Of a stretch of DNA of 49,074 bases, positions 25,605 through 34,819 are shown piece by piece (the first letter of the stretch is position 1; every line of letters begins with the position of its first letter). Source of the stretch: Gammaproteobacteria bacterium (GTDB lineage: Bacteria; Pseudomonadota; Gammaproteobacteria; Arenicellales; Poriferihabitantaceae); the NCBI GenBank assembly GCA_028817405.1, contig JAPPPS010000081.1:1-49074 (forward strand), in the 5' to 3' direction. Below the pieces are notes generated by a model. The model worked only from the letters and a program-made list of their open reading frames with translations. It was not told where the DNA came from and did not search any database. The translations under genes and the position numbers were made by a program.

Positions 25605-26798
25605 TCAGCCCGGCAATTCCGGCAATTCCGGCGGCGCGCGCGCGGTCAGCCATTCCGCGCCGGACTCGGTGATGACGATGTTTTCCTCGTGCACCATCTC
25701 GCGGCCGGGCGCGAAGGTCATGCCCGGCTCCAAGGTGATGACCATGCCGGGCGCGAGTTTGGCGACGCCGAGGCGCGCGGCGTTGGACGGCGGCTCGGTG
25801 AGTTGCAAGCCGAGGCCGTGGCCCATGCGCCCGACCGTGTTGCCGCGGCTGCCGCCGGCGACCAACTTCGCGTTCATCGCCCGCCACACATCGGCGGTGC
25901 CGGCGCCGGGCCGGGCCGCGGCGAAGCCGGCTTCGGTGGCGCGCCACACCACTTGGTACGCGGCGCGCGCGTCGGCCGGCGCGCGGCCAAAAGCGAAGTT
26001 GCGGTCGAAGTCGCAGAAGTAGCCGTCCCAAGTCGAGCCGGTGTCGATGACCAAAATATCGCCGCCGCGCAGCCGCCGCTCGGACGGGCCGGTGATGATG
26101 CTGGCGTAGCCGCCGGGCCCGGACGCGGCCGCCAAGTACGGCGTGTCGTCAACCCCGCGCTGCAGCAGGTCGATGCGCATGGCGCGGCCGATGTCGGCTT
26201 CGCTCATGCCGGCCGCGGCGAACCCCGGCAACGCCGCAAACGACGCCGACGCCAGTCGGCAGATGTGGCGAATTTTGGCGATTTCGCGCGTTGATTTGAC
26301 CATGCGCTGGCGTTGCAGCATGGGCGCGGCGTCGACAAACTCCAACGCCGCGGTGTTTTCCAGCAACCCGCGCAGCCGCGCCAAGTCGTTGACCGGCATG
26401 CGCGCCACGCTCTCCGCGCCCAACGGCATGCCGATGCGGCCGAAGCGCCGCGGCAGGCCGCGGATGCAGTCGACCAACAAACTCACGCCCTCGTCGTGCG
26501 GGCGCGGCGATGGCCAGGCGCGGATGTCTTCGACCCAAGTGGCGGCGAACGCGCTGGCGCCGATTTCCGGAATCACCGCCACCGGCCCGCCGCCGCGCAG
26601 CGGGATGAGCAGAAACCACGGGCGGGTCGGGCTGCGCCAAAACGGCGAGTCGAAACCGGAGAAATACCGCACATCGGCCTCGGTGGTGAGCAGCACCGAG
26701 TCGAGTTTTTGCGCGCGCATGGCGCGGCGCAAGGTGGTCACGCGGCGGCTGAATTCGGCCTTGGGGAAGCCGCGCGGCGGCGGCGACGGCGGCTTCAT
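25605..26798 (-). CDS. M24-family metallopeptidase (Xaa-Pro aminopeptidase-like)
   Basis: A 397-residue creatinase/aminopeptidase-fold protein. The N-terminal creatinase-like domain (SVLLTTEADVRYFSGF) is followed by the pita-bread domain with all five metal ligands visible: Asp and Asp in VIDTGSTWDGYFCDFDR, His in MGHGLGLQLTEPP, Glu in ITLEPGM and Glu in VHEENIVIT. Members cleave Xaa-Pro bonds or hydrolyse small cyclic amidines such as ectoine. The specificity cannot be decided. Its ATG overlaps the rluB stop by four bases (ATGA), so it is the last gene of the trpS-scpAB-rluB run. Confidence 0.88.
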   Translation of the reverse strand: MKPPSPPPRGFPKAEFSRRVTTLRRAMRAQKLDSVLLTTEADVRYFSGFDSPFWRSPTRPWFLLIPLRGGGPVAVIPEIGASAFAATWVEDIRAWPSPRPHDEGVSLLVDCIRGLPRRFGRIGMPLGAESVARMPVNDLARLRGLLENTAALEFVDAAPMLQRQRMVKSTREIAKIRHICRLASASFAALPGFAAAGMSEADIGRAMRIDLLQRGVDDTPYLAAASGPGGYASIITGPSERRLRGGDILVIDTGSTWDGYFCDFDRNFAFGRAPADARAAYQVVWRATEAGFAAARPGAGTADVWRAMNAKLVAGGSRGNTVGRMGHGLGLQLTEPPSNAARLGVAKLAPGMVITLEPGMTFAPGREMVHEENIVITESGAEWLTARAPPELPELPG

Positions 26799-27756
26799 GA
26801 GGCGCGGCCGGGGGCGGTTTGGACGGTGTCCGCGGTTTTGGCGGGGGCGGCGGCCGCGGCGGTTTTGGCGGCCGCGGCCGGCGTGGTTTCACGGTCCGCG
26901 GGCCGGCCGGATTGCAGTAGTCGGGCAATCGCGGCCGGTGGGAGTTCCTGCCACTCGCCGGGGCGCAAGGTTTTCGGCAAATCGACGCTGCCGTACCGCA
27001 CCCGAATCAGGCGACTCACGCGCCCGCCGACCGCCTCCCACGCGCGCCGCACCTCGCGGTTGCGCCCCTCGGTGACGACCACCGCATACCACGCGTTGCG
27101 GCCGGCGGCATCCCCGTCCGTGGTTTTCCCCGCCCCAGCCACGGTTTTCCCCGCCCCGGCCGCGGTTTTCCCCGCCCCGGCCACGGTTTTCCCGGCACCG
27201 GCCGCGGTTTTCCCGGCCCCGGCCGGCGCCGGGCGGCGGCGGACGGCGTCGAAACGCAATGTCTCGCCTTTCGACCGCACCCCGGCCCGCAACCGCGCCA
27301 AGTCCGCGTCGCCGACCGCGCCGTATACCCGGCACAAATATTCGCGCTCCAAGCCGAACCGCGGATGCATCAGGCGGTTGGCGAGGTCGCCGTCGTCGGT
27401 GAATAGCAGCAGGCCGCGGCTGTTGAGGTCGAGGCGGCCGACCGCGACCCACCGTCCGCCGGCGATTTTCGGCAGCGCCGCGAATACGCTCGGGCGGCCG
27501 CGCGGGTCTTTGCGCGTGGTGAGTTCGCCTTCGGGTTTGTGGTAGCGGATGACGCGCGGCGGCGCGGCCGGGCGCGCGCGCAGCGGCCGGCCGTCCACGG
27601 TGATGCAACTGGCGGCGTCGACTTTGTCGCCGAGTTCGGCCACTCGGCCGTCCACGCGCACCCGGCCCTGCGCGACCATGCGTTCCACCGCGCGCCGCGA
27701 GTCCACGCCCAAACGCGCCAAGCGTTTTTGCACCCGCTCGCGCGGCGCGACCGCGG

Positions 27757-27760
<4 letters not shown>
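26795..27760 (-). CDS. rluB: 23S rRNA pseudouridine synthase, RluB type
   Basis: A 321-residue RsuA-family pseudouridine synthase. An S4 domain at the N-terminus (RVQKRLARLGVDSRRAVERMVAQGRVRVDGRV) is followed by the catalytic motif GRLDLNSRGLLLFTDDGDLAN (Asp in GRLD), and RNREVRRAWEAVGGRVSRLIRVRYG. It probably modifies U2605 of 23S rRNA. Five 21-base repeats (27124-27228) insert a run of AGAGKT(A/V) between the HPRF-EREY block and the NREVRR block, and the C-terminal 50 residues are Ala/Lys/Thr-rich. A much longer in-frame ORF to 28762 exists, but ATG 27760 overlaps scpB by four bases and starts the S4 domain. Confidence 0.92.
27124..27228 (-). repeat. Five 21-base tandem repeats in rluB
   Basis: Units at 27124, 27145, 27166, 27187 and 27208, each TTTTCCCCGCCCCGGCCRCGG-like on the plus strand, encoding AGAGKT(A/V) on the minus strand. 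Units 1-3 differ from each other by one or two bases. Sits in a loop of the catalytic domain. Confidence 0.9.
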
Positions 27761-28589
<829 letters not shown>

Positions 28590-28590
<1 letters not shown>

Positions 28591-29702
28591 TAGGGGCGAG
28601 GGTCGTTTTCGTTGTTGTCGGCGACGGTGTCGTTGCCGGGAACACCATCGCCGGCACCGTCACCGGGAACGCCATCGCCGGGAACACCGTCGCCAGGGTC
28701 AAAATCACCGTCACCGGGGTCGAAACCACCGTCGCCGCTTTCACCGTCACCATCACCGTCACCGCCCCCCACCCCCTTCAAATGAATCGGCGCGAACGGC
28801 GCATTCTGCACCGCCACGATGGTGCGGTCGCGCACCAATTCCAGCACCGCCATGAAGTTCACCACCAGCCCGGCCCGGCCCTCCGCGCCCAACAGCAATT
28901 CCTCAAACCGCACGAACCGGTGGCGGCGGATGCGCGCTAAGATGCGCGTCATTTTCTCGCGCACGCTCAGCGTTTCCCGGCCGATGGTCCAGTTGCGATA
29001 CTGCTCGGAGCGCTCCAGCACGGCGCGAAACGCGCCGGCCAAATCGGCCAGCGAGGCCTGCGGCAGCGGCGCGGCAGCGGTGTCGGCGCGGTCGAATTCG
29101 GCGCCCACCAAATACAACTCGCGCTCCAGCCGCGGGCGCGCATCGAGGTCGCGGGCCGCGTCGCGGAACCGCTCGTACTGCCGCAGCCGCCGCACCAACG
29201 CCGCGCGCGGGTCTTCCTCTTCCTCGTCGCCGGCCTGCACCGGGCGCGGCAGCAGCATGCGCGATTTAATCTCCGCCAGCATTGCGGCCATGACCAAATA
29301 TTCCGCCGCCAAGTCCAAGCGCAAATGCCGCATCAGTTCCACATAGTGCATATACTGGCGCGTGATGTGCGCGACCGGGATGTCGAGAATGTCGAGATTG
29401 TCGCGTCGGATGAGATACAGCAGGAGGTCGAGCGGCCCCTGAAAGGTCTCCAAAAACACCTCCAGCGCGTCCGGCGGGATATACAAATCCTGCGGCCACT
29501 GGTCGAATTTCTCGCCGTTGACTAACACCTCGGCGCGGCCCGGCGGCGCGGCCGGCGAACCGGCCGGTGTTTCGGGCGACGGTGATTCGGCCGGCGATGA
29601 ACCGGTCGCCGCGGCCGGCGGTTGTTCGGATTCGTTCATCGGCGATTGGTTCATCGGCGATTGGTTCATCGACATTTGGTTGGCGTTGGCGGCGTTATTC
29701 AT
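28590..29702 (-). CDS. scpA: Segregation and condensation protein A
   Basis: A 370-residue ScpA kleisin. The core starts at FQGPLDLLLYLIRRDNLDILDIPVAHITRQYM and continues with LAAEYLVMAAMLAEIKSRMLLPRP and the C-terminal winged helix (REKMTRILARIRRHRFVRFEELL...LELVRDRTIVAVQ). The N-terminus repeats MNQSP twice (15-base repeat), giving five possible ATG starts: 29702, 29675, 29669, 29654 and 29639. I chose the first, which overlaps the trpS stop. The C-terminal 60 residues are an Asp/Gly/Pro-rich tail from GACGGT repeats (28617-28765). Partners are ScpB and Smc. Confidence 0.9.
28617..28765 (-). repeat. GACGGT-type repeat forming ScpA tail
   Basis: GGTGACGGTGTTCCCGGC-like units on the minus strand, read as Gly-Asp-Gly-Val-Pro. 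Several units are near-identical. It lies directly after the last conserved winged-helix residues. Confidence 0.85.
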
Positions 29703-30978
29703 ACACCGCGCCGACCGCCTCGCGCACCATGGCCATGGTCTCGGCCGCGGCGCGCCGGGCGTTGGCGCAGCCGGCGTCGATGATGTCGCGCACCTGGCCG
29801 GGGTCGTCCTCAAACGGCCGCGCGCGGTCGCGGAATTCTTCCTGCTCAGCCAGCACCGCGTCAATCAGCGGCCGCTTGCATTCCAAGCAGCCGAACGCCG
29901 CGGCGCGGCAGCCGGCCGCGGCCCACGCGCGCGTGTCGGCGTCGCTGTAAACGCGGTGCAGTTGCCACACCGGGCATTTGTCCGGGTCGCCGGGGTCGGT
30001 CAGGCGCACCCGCGCCGGGTCGGTAGGCATCGACGCGATAGCTTTTTGCACGCGCTTCGGTTCGTCGCGCAATGCGATGAGGTTGTCGTATGACTTCGAC
30101 ATTTTCTGGCCGTCCAGCCCCGGCATTTTCGCGGCGTCAGTCAGCAGCACGCGCGGCTCCGGCAAAATGCTGCGGCCGCGGCCTTCGAGGTGGCCGAGCA
30201 ATTGGTGCTTTTGCGCCGCGTCTAAGTTGGCATGCGCCGCCACCAACTGCTGCGCTTGCGCCAGCGCGTCGCGGTCGCCGCCCTCGGTGAATCGCCGGCG
30301 CAGGTTGTTGTACGCCTTGGTGTCGCGTTTGCCCAGGCGCGCAATCGCCGTTGTCGCGGCGCGTTCAAAGTCGTCGCCGCGGCCGAAGAAGTGGTTGAAA
30401 CGCCGCGCGATTTCCCGCGTCAATTCCACATGCGGCGCTTGGTCTTCGCCGACCGGCACATGCGCGGCGCGGTACATGAGGATGTCCGCCGACTGCAGCA
30501 GCGGATAACCGAGGAAACCGTAAGTGGCGAGGTCGACCGCGCGCGCCTTCGCATGCGCCTGTTGCTCCTTAAAACTCGGTACCCGCTCCAGCCACGCCAG
30601 CGGCGTCACCATCGACAGCAGGAGGTGCAATTCCGCGTGCTGCGGCACCCGCGACTGGATAAACAGCGTGGCGCGCGCCGGGTCGACGCCGGCCGCCAGC
30701 CAGTCAATCACCATCTCCCAAACATGCGCCGCAATCGCGCCCGGCCGCGCATAATGCGTGGTCAGCGCATGCCAATCCGCGACAAAAAAGAAGCACTCAT
30801 AATCGCGCTGCAGGCGCAGCCAATTTTTCAGCACACCGTGGTAATGGCCGAGATGCAACCGCCCAGTCGGCCGCATGCCGGACAGCACCCGGTTGTTGGC
30901 AACCGCAGCCCGGTCGCCGCCGGCGTCGCCTGCGGCATCAGCCGCGCCAAGGTCAACAGCGGAAGCAGGGGAAGTCAC
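29695..30978 (-). CDS. trpS: Tryptophanyl-tRNA synthetase
   Basis: A class Ic aminoacyl-tRNA synthetase that charges tRNA-Trp. SGMRPTGRLHLGHYHGVLKNW carries the HIGH-equivalent HLGH, and KMSKSYDNLI the KMSKS loop. It has the length of the longer (about 400 residue) bacterial form. The frame is open to TTG 31020; GTG 30978 (about 30 residues before the conserved start, with a GGAA ribosome-like site) is my choice, but the N-terminus is uncertain because the intervening stretch is Ala/Gly/Asp-rich. The stop overlaps scpA by eight bases, so trpS heads the trpS-scpA-scpB-rluB-M24 run. Confidence 0.93.
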   Translation of the reverse strand: MTSPASAVDLGAADAAGDAGGDRAAVANNRVLSGMRPTGRLHLGHYHGVLKNWLRLQRDYECFFFVADWHALTTHYARPGAIAAHVWEMVIDWLAAGVDPARATLFIQSRVPQHAELHLLLSMVTPLAWLERVPSFKEQQAHAKARAVDLATYGFLGYPLLQSADILMYRAAHVPVGEDQAPHVELTREIARRFNHFFGRGDDFERAATTAIARLGKRDTKAYNNLRRRFTEGGDRDALAQAQQLVAAHANLDAAQKHQLLGHLEGRGRSILPEPRVLLTDAAKMPGLDGQKMSKSYDNLIALRDEPKRVQKAIASMPTDPARVRLTDPGDPDKCPVWQLHRVYSDADTRAWAAAGCRAAAFGCLECKRPLIDAVLAEQEEFRDRARPFEDDPGQVRDIIDAGCANARRAAAETMAMVREAVGAVYE

Positions 30979-31020
30979 GCGTACAATTCCAGTTGCGGAC
31001 ACAGTCAGGAAGCGGCGCAA

Positions 31021-31318
31021 TCAGCGCCCGCGATAACCGCCGATGATAACACGATGGGCCGGCACCCGGCGGGAATGGATTCTGCCGCAGATATGCACAA
31101 TCGCCACGCGCAGCGCAATTCCGGTCGATAGAAAAGCATGTCCCGTGCTACGACACAGGGCAAGCAGCACAGCGCCACTATTTTTCATCGTACCGGAACC
31201 AGAGTCCCCCGCTCGTGGGCAGGGGCAGGCTTTAATTGACCCGGCGCTGAGCAACAAAAGGCAAAGACTCTGGATGCCCGTTCTACGATGGGAGTTGCGG
31301 TGCTGCGCGCCCGTGGGA
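31021..31318. other. Gene-free region between trpS and pgpA
   Basis: About 300 bases without a recognisable gene; trpS starts on its left on the minus strand and pgpA ends on its right. It contains repeat element copy B. A promoter for the trpS run must lie here, but I could not choose its boxes with confidence. Confidence 0.5.
31114..31310 (+). repeat. Intergenic palindromic element, copy B
   Basis: Matches copy A (22120-22290) in order: CGCAATTCC (31114-31122); ATAGAAAAGCATGTCCCGTG then CTACGACAC; an ACTATTTTTCATC block; ACCAGAGTC (31199-31207); TTTAATTGACCCGGCG; GAGCAACAAAA; CAAAGACTCTGG (31262-31273). CCAGAGTC and GACTCTGG form the same outer stem as in copy A. It differs by an insertion of about 25 bases (CCCCGCTCGTGGGC-like) after the left arm, a string also found at 7218-7231. 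Both copies lie between genes and do not code. Confidence 0.8.
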
Positions 31319-31867
31319 TTAGGGCAGGTATGGCAGCAGCAGGCGCAGGGTGAGGTTGGTGAGGAGGGCGGCGGCGAGGTCGTCGAGCATGATGCCGAGG
31401 CCGCGGGGGGCGCGCTCGAGGCGGCGGAGCGGCCACGGTTTGGCGATGTCGAACAGGCGGAACAAGACGAAGCCGGCTGCCACCGTGGCCCACGACAGCG
31501 GGATGAAACACAGCGCCGCCCACATGCCGACCACTTCGTCCCAGACGATGGCCGGGTGGTCGGCCTCGCCCAACGCTTCGGCGGCGCGGGCGCACCAGAC
31601 GACGCCGGCGGCGAATCCGATGGCCACGGCCGCGGCGCACACCCATGCGCCGAAGTGCGCGAACAGGAAGACGAACGGCAGCGCGATGACGCTGCCGAAG
31701 GTGCCGGGCGCGCGCGGCGCCAGGCCGGCGCCGCCGCCTAAAGCGAGGAAGTGGCCGGGGGCGCGGAAAAGAATGCGACGGGCCGGGTGGGCGGCGGCAC
31801 CGTTGCCGAGAGCATTGACCGGGCCGCCGGCGCAGTTGCTGGAATCGCCGCTAATGCGCCGGCGCAT
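31319..31867 (-). CDS. pgpA: Phosphatidylglycerophosphatase A
   Basis: A 182-residue inner-membrane lipid phosphatase that dephosphorylates phosphatidylglycerophosphate to phosphatidylglycerol. APRAPGTFGSVIALPFVFL, VWDEVVGMWAAL, RLFDIAKPWPLRRLER and GLGIMLDDLAAALL are all conserved PgpA blocks, with four hydrophobic segments. It begins within the last codons of nusB (17-base overlap). The usual gammaproteobacterial order nusB-thiL-pgpA lacks thiL here. Confidence 0.93.
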   Translation of the reverse strand: MRRRISGDSSNCAGGPVNALGNGAAAHPARRILFRAPGHFLALGGGAGLAPRAPGTFGSVIALPFVFLFAHFGAWVCAAAVAIGFAAGVVWCARAAEALGEADHPAIVWDEVVGMWAALCFIPLSWATVAAGFVLFRLFDIAKPWPLRRLERAPRGLGIMLDDLAAALLTNLTLRLLLPYLP

Positions 31868-32288
31868 TCAGGCCGCCGACCGCGCGGGCGATTTTGTCCA
31901 GCACCGCGTTGACATATTTGTAGCCGTTCTCGGAGCAGAACAGTTTGGCGAGATTCACCGCCTCGTCCAACACCACTTTCGGCGGAATGTCGCGGCCGAA
32001 GTTCAGTTCATACGCCGCCAGGCGGAGAATCGCCTGCTCCAGCAAATCCACCTTGTCCGGGTCGCGGTCCAGGTGCGCGGCGATGAGTTGGTCTATTTTC
32101 TCGATATGCTCCGGTATGTTTTTGATTAAGCACAGAAAATAGTCGCGGTTTTTGCCGGTGAGTTTGCTGTTGGCGATGAAACTCGCCTCGATTTCGGACG
32201 GCGCCTGGCGGGTCATCCGCCACTGGTAGAGCGCCTGCATCGCGCAGCGGCGCGCCAGACTGCGGCCGGCGCTGATTCGGGTTGCCAT
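31851..32288 (-). CDS. nusB: Transcription antitermination factor NusB
   Basis: A 145-residue NusB: RRCAMQALYQWRMT, DYFLCLIKNIPEHIEKIDQLIAAHL, VDLLEQAILRLAAYELNF and PPKVVLDEAVNLAKLFCSENGYKYVNAVLDKIAR are all typical. NusB binds boxA RNA with NusE (S10) in rRNA antitermination. The start ATG 32288 is fixed by a strong GAGGAGG ribosome site a few bases upstream. ribH lies 20 bases upstream. Confidence 0.95.
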   Translation of the reverse strand: MATRISAGRSLARRCAMQALYQWRMTRQAPSEIEASFIANSKLTGKNRDYFLCLIKNIPEHIEKIDQLIAAHLDRDPDKVDLLEQAILRLAAYELNFGRDIPPKVVLDEAVNLAKLFCSENGYKYVNAVLDKIARAVGGLNAPAH

Positions 32289-32308
32289 GATTTCCTCCTC
32301 GTCGGTGG

Positions 32309-32836
32309 TTAAACGGGCGGCGCCGGCAGCGCGGCCATCGCCAGCGCGGCCCGGGCCGCGGCCCCGCCTTTGTCGGCGCGCGCGGGGTCGGCGCGCTGTT
32401 CGGCTTGCGCGCGCGAGTCGGTGGTGAGCACGCCGAAAATCACCGGCACGCCGGTGTCCAATCCGACTTGCATGACACCGCGCGCGCACTCGCCGGCGAC
32501 ATAATCAAAATGCGGCGTCTGGCCGCGGATGACCGCGCCCAAGGCGATGACGGCGGCGTATTTCGATTTGCTCGGTTTGCTCGATTTGCTCGGTTCGCTC
32601 GGTTCGCCGCCGGCCGGTCGGTCGCGCGCCGCAACCAACCGCCGGCATGCCAACGGAATTTCAAACGCGCCCGGCACCCACACGCAGTCAATGCGCTCGG
32701 CCGCGACCCCATGCGCCAACAGTTCGCGCTCGGCCCCCGCCACCAATTGCGCGCTGAGGTCGCGGGTGAAATCGGCCGCGACCAGGGCGAAATGGCCGCC
32801 CCCGGCGGCGGACAAATCGGCGGAGAATTCACGCAT
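32309..32836 (-). CDS. ribH: 6,7-dimethyl-8-ribityllumazine synthase
   Basis: A 175-residue lumazine synthase, the penultimate step of riboflavin synthesis. VWVPGAFEIPLACRRL, AVIALGAVIRGQTPHFDYVAGECARGVMQVGL and PVIFGVLTTDSRAQAEQRA are standard. It is longer than the usual 155 because of a run of Ser/Pro/Lys/Glu (about residues 75-88) before KYAAVIALG, made from CTCGGTT-type repeats (32566-32615). The start ATG 32836 overlaps the end of ribBA by eight bases. Confidence 0.93.
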   Translation of the reverse strand: MREFSADLSAAGGGHFALVAADFTRDLSAQLVAGAERELLAHGVAAERIDCVWVPGAFEIPLACRRLVAARDRPAGGEPSEPSKSSKPSKSKYAAVIALGAVIRGQTPHFDYVAGECARGVMQVGLDTGVPVIFGVLTTDSRAQAEQRADPARADKGGAAARAALAMAALPAPPV

Positions 32837-34082
32837 GCGATTGCGCCCAGCGCTCCAGTTGGCGGCGGTCGGCGAGGTAGGTGACGATTTCCAAGCCGAA
32901 GCCGGACAAGCCGTGCGCGCGCTTCTCCCGCCCCAACGCGATGACTTTGCCGACGCCCAAGTCGGCGAGAATCTGCCCGCCCGCGCCCAACATGCGCAGG
33001 TTGGCGGGGTCCGAGTCGGCGGCGGTTTCGATGGCCGCGGCGTGGGCGGCCGCGGAGTCGGCGACCGCGGAGTCGCCGGCGACAGCAGCACCGGCAGCCG
33101 CGGCATCGACAACCGCGGCATCAGCGAGCGTCGCCCGGCCGGTTTCCGGCTTGAGCGTCATGCGCGCGGCCAATTGCTCGGCGGATTCATGGTAGGACAA
33201 TAACACAACCACGCCGCAGGGCTGCGCCGCGATGGCCTCCAGCACTTGGTCTAAAGGCCAACTCGGCGGCGCATCGGCGGTGCGCGCCGCGTCCAGCAAG
33301 CCGTGGTGGACATGCACGCGCACCGGGGTCGGGCGCGCGGCGGCGATTTCGCCGTGCACCAGAGCCAGATGCACGCCGCCCTCGACCACATCGCGGTACA
33401 CGAACGACGCGAAACGCCCGGCTTTCAGGCGCAACTCGCCGGCCGCCACGCGCAGCACCGTCGGCTCGTTCTCCATGCGGTATCTAATCAGTTCGGCGAT
33501 GGAACCGATGCGGATGCGGTGCGCGCGCCCGAAGGCGATGAGGTCCGGCAGGCGCGCCATGCTGCCGTCCGGGTTCAGGATTTCGCAAATCACGCTGGCC
33601 GGCTCGAAGCCGCACAATCTCGCCAAGTCGCTGCCGGCCTCGGTGTGGCCGGCGCGGGTCAGCACGCCGCCGGGCTGCGCCTTGATGGGGAAGATGTGGC
33701 CCGGCGTGACCAGGTGTTCCGGGCGCGCATCCGGGCGCACCGCGGCGCGCACCGTGACCGCGCGGTCGCGCGCCGAGATGCCGGTGGTGACGCCGGCCGC
33801 GGCCTCGATGGAGACGGTGAAATTGGTGGCGATGCGCGCGGTGTTGCGGCTGACCATCAGCGGCAAATCGAGTTGCGCGCATCGCGCTTCGCTCAAAGTC
33901 AGGCAGATTAAACCGCGGCCGTGCGCCGCCATAAAGTTGATGTGCTCAGGCGTAACGCGCTCGGCCGCGACGACCAAATCGCCTTCGTTTTCGCGCTCTT
34001 CGTCGTCGACCAAAATGACCATGTTGCCGCGCCGGAAATCCGCCAGAACCTCGGCGATGGAGTCGATTGGCGGGGCGTTCAT
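32829..34082 (-). CDS. ribB: DHBP synthase with degenerate GTP cyclohydrolase II domain (RibBX type)
   Basis: A 417-residue bifunctional-looking protein. The N-terminal half is intact 3,4-dihydroxy-2-butanone-4-phosphate synthase: DDEERENEGDLVVAAE, ARIATNFTVSIEA, TPGHIFPIKAQPGGVLTRAGHTEAGSDLARL and CEILNPDGSMAR. The C-terminal half has GTP cyclohydrolase II topology (VRVHVHHGLLDA) but lacks the zinc-binding Cys cluster and the catalytic stretch. By family knowledge this is the RibBX form, in which cyclohydrolase activity must come from another protein (a separate ribA). A repeat-derived Ala/Asp/Ser-rich insert lies at about residues 320-350 (33020-33130). The frame overlaps ribE by four bases. 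Confidence 0.9.
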   Translation of the reverse strand: MNAPPIDSIAEVLADFRRGNMVILVDDEERENEGDLVVAAERVTPEHINFMAAHGRGLICLTLSEARCAQLDLPLMVSRNTARIATNFTVSIEAAAGVTTGISARDRAVTVRAAVRPDARPEHLVTPGHIFPIKAQPGGVLTRAGHTEAGSDLARLCGFEPASVICEILNPDGSMARLPDLIAFGRAHRIRIGSIAELIRYRMENEPTVLRVAAGELRLKAGRFASFVYRDVVEGGVHLALVHGEIAAARPTPVRVHVHHGLLDAARTADAPPSWPLDQVLEAIAAQPCGVVVLLSYHESAEQLAARMTLKPETGRATLADAAVVDAAAAGAAVAGDSAVADSAAAHAAAIETAADSDPANLRMLGAGGQILADLGVGKVIALGREKRAHGLSGFGLEIVTYLADRRQLERWAQSHA

Positions 34083-34816
34083 TGGGCTGCGCCGGCGTTG
34101 TTGTCGGCAGCGTTGTTGTCGGCACCGTCGCCGCCGGCACCGTCGCTGCCGCCGTTGTTGTCGTTACCGTCGCGCCCGCCGTCCAGCAACCGCTGCGCAT
34201 ACCGCGCCAAAATATCGGCCTCGAGGTGGACGCGCGCGCCGGGCTGCAACGCGCCGAGCGTGGTCGACGCCAGCGTGTGCGGCACCACCATGACTTCGAA
34301 GCGGGTTTCGCGGCCGTGGTCGACGACCGCATTGACGGTCAAACTCACGCCGTCCAACGCGACCGCGCCTTTGGCCGCGATGAGGCGGCCGAACTCGCGC
34401 GGGACGGCGAATTGCATGCGCGCGCAATCGGCGGCCGGGGCGCGCGACAACAGCGCCGCCGCGGCGTCGATGTGGCCGGTCAACAGGTGGCCGCCGAGCG
34501 GAGTTTGCAGGGTCAGGGCCGGCTCCAAGTTGAGCGCATCGCCGGCCGACCATGCGCCGATGAGGCATCGGGCAAGGGTTTCCGGCGACACTTCAAACAC
34601 CGCGGATGCGCCGTCACCGTCGCCACCGTCACCACCGTCGCCGCGCAATTCGGCCACGGTCAAGCACGCGCCGTTGACCGCGACGCTGTCGCCGCGGCCG
34701 AGCGCGCCGGCGTCCAACGCGCCCAAGTCGACTTCCAACGCGCAACCGGCATCGCCACCGTCACGGCGGCGCAGCGATTTGACCGTCCCCATGGCGCGCA
34801 CGATGCCGGTGAACAT
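34079..34816 (-). CDS. ribE: Riboflavin synthase alpha chain
   Basis: A 245-residue enzyme joining two lumazines into riboflavin. The N-terminal MFTGIVRAMGTV, the internal GDSVAVNGACLTV, FEVSPETLARC, GGHLLTGHIDA and the second repeat VSLTVN and PHTLASTTLG are characteristic. The family is about 210 residues; here a short Gly/Asp run (DNA 34612-34640) interrupts the first barrel after LTVAELRGDGG, and the last 35 residues are Asp/Asn/Gly-rich (34090-34165). It overlaps ribB by four bases. Confidence 0.93.
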   Translation of the reverse strand: MFTGIVRAMGTVKSLRRRDGGDAGCALEVDLGALDAGALGRGDSVAVNGACLTVAELRGDGGDGGDGDGASAVFEVSPETLARCLIGAWSAGDALNLEPALTLQTPLGGHLLTGHIDAAAALLSRAPAADCARMQFAVPREFGRLIAAKGAVALDGVSLTVNAVVDHGRETRFEVMVVPHTLASTTLGALQPGARVHLEADILARYAQRLLDGGRDGNDNNGGSDGAGGDGADNNAADNNAGAAQ

Positions 34817-34819
34817 GCG

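Noticed and set aside
27124-27228. Walker A motif in RluB (AGAGKT)
   Set aside because: It repeats five times in a low-complexity insert and lacks the surrounding beta-strand and Walker B; not an ATPase site.
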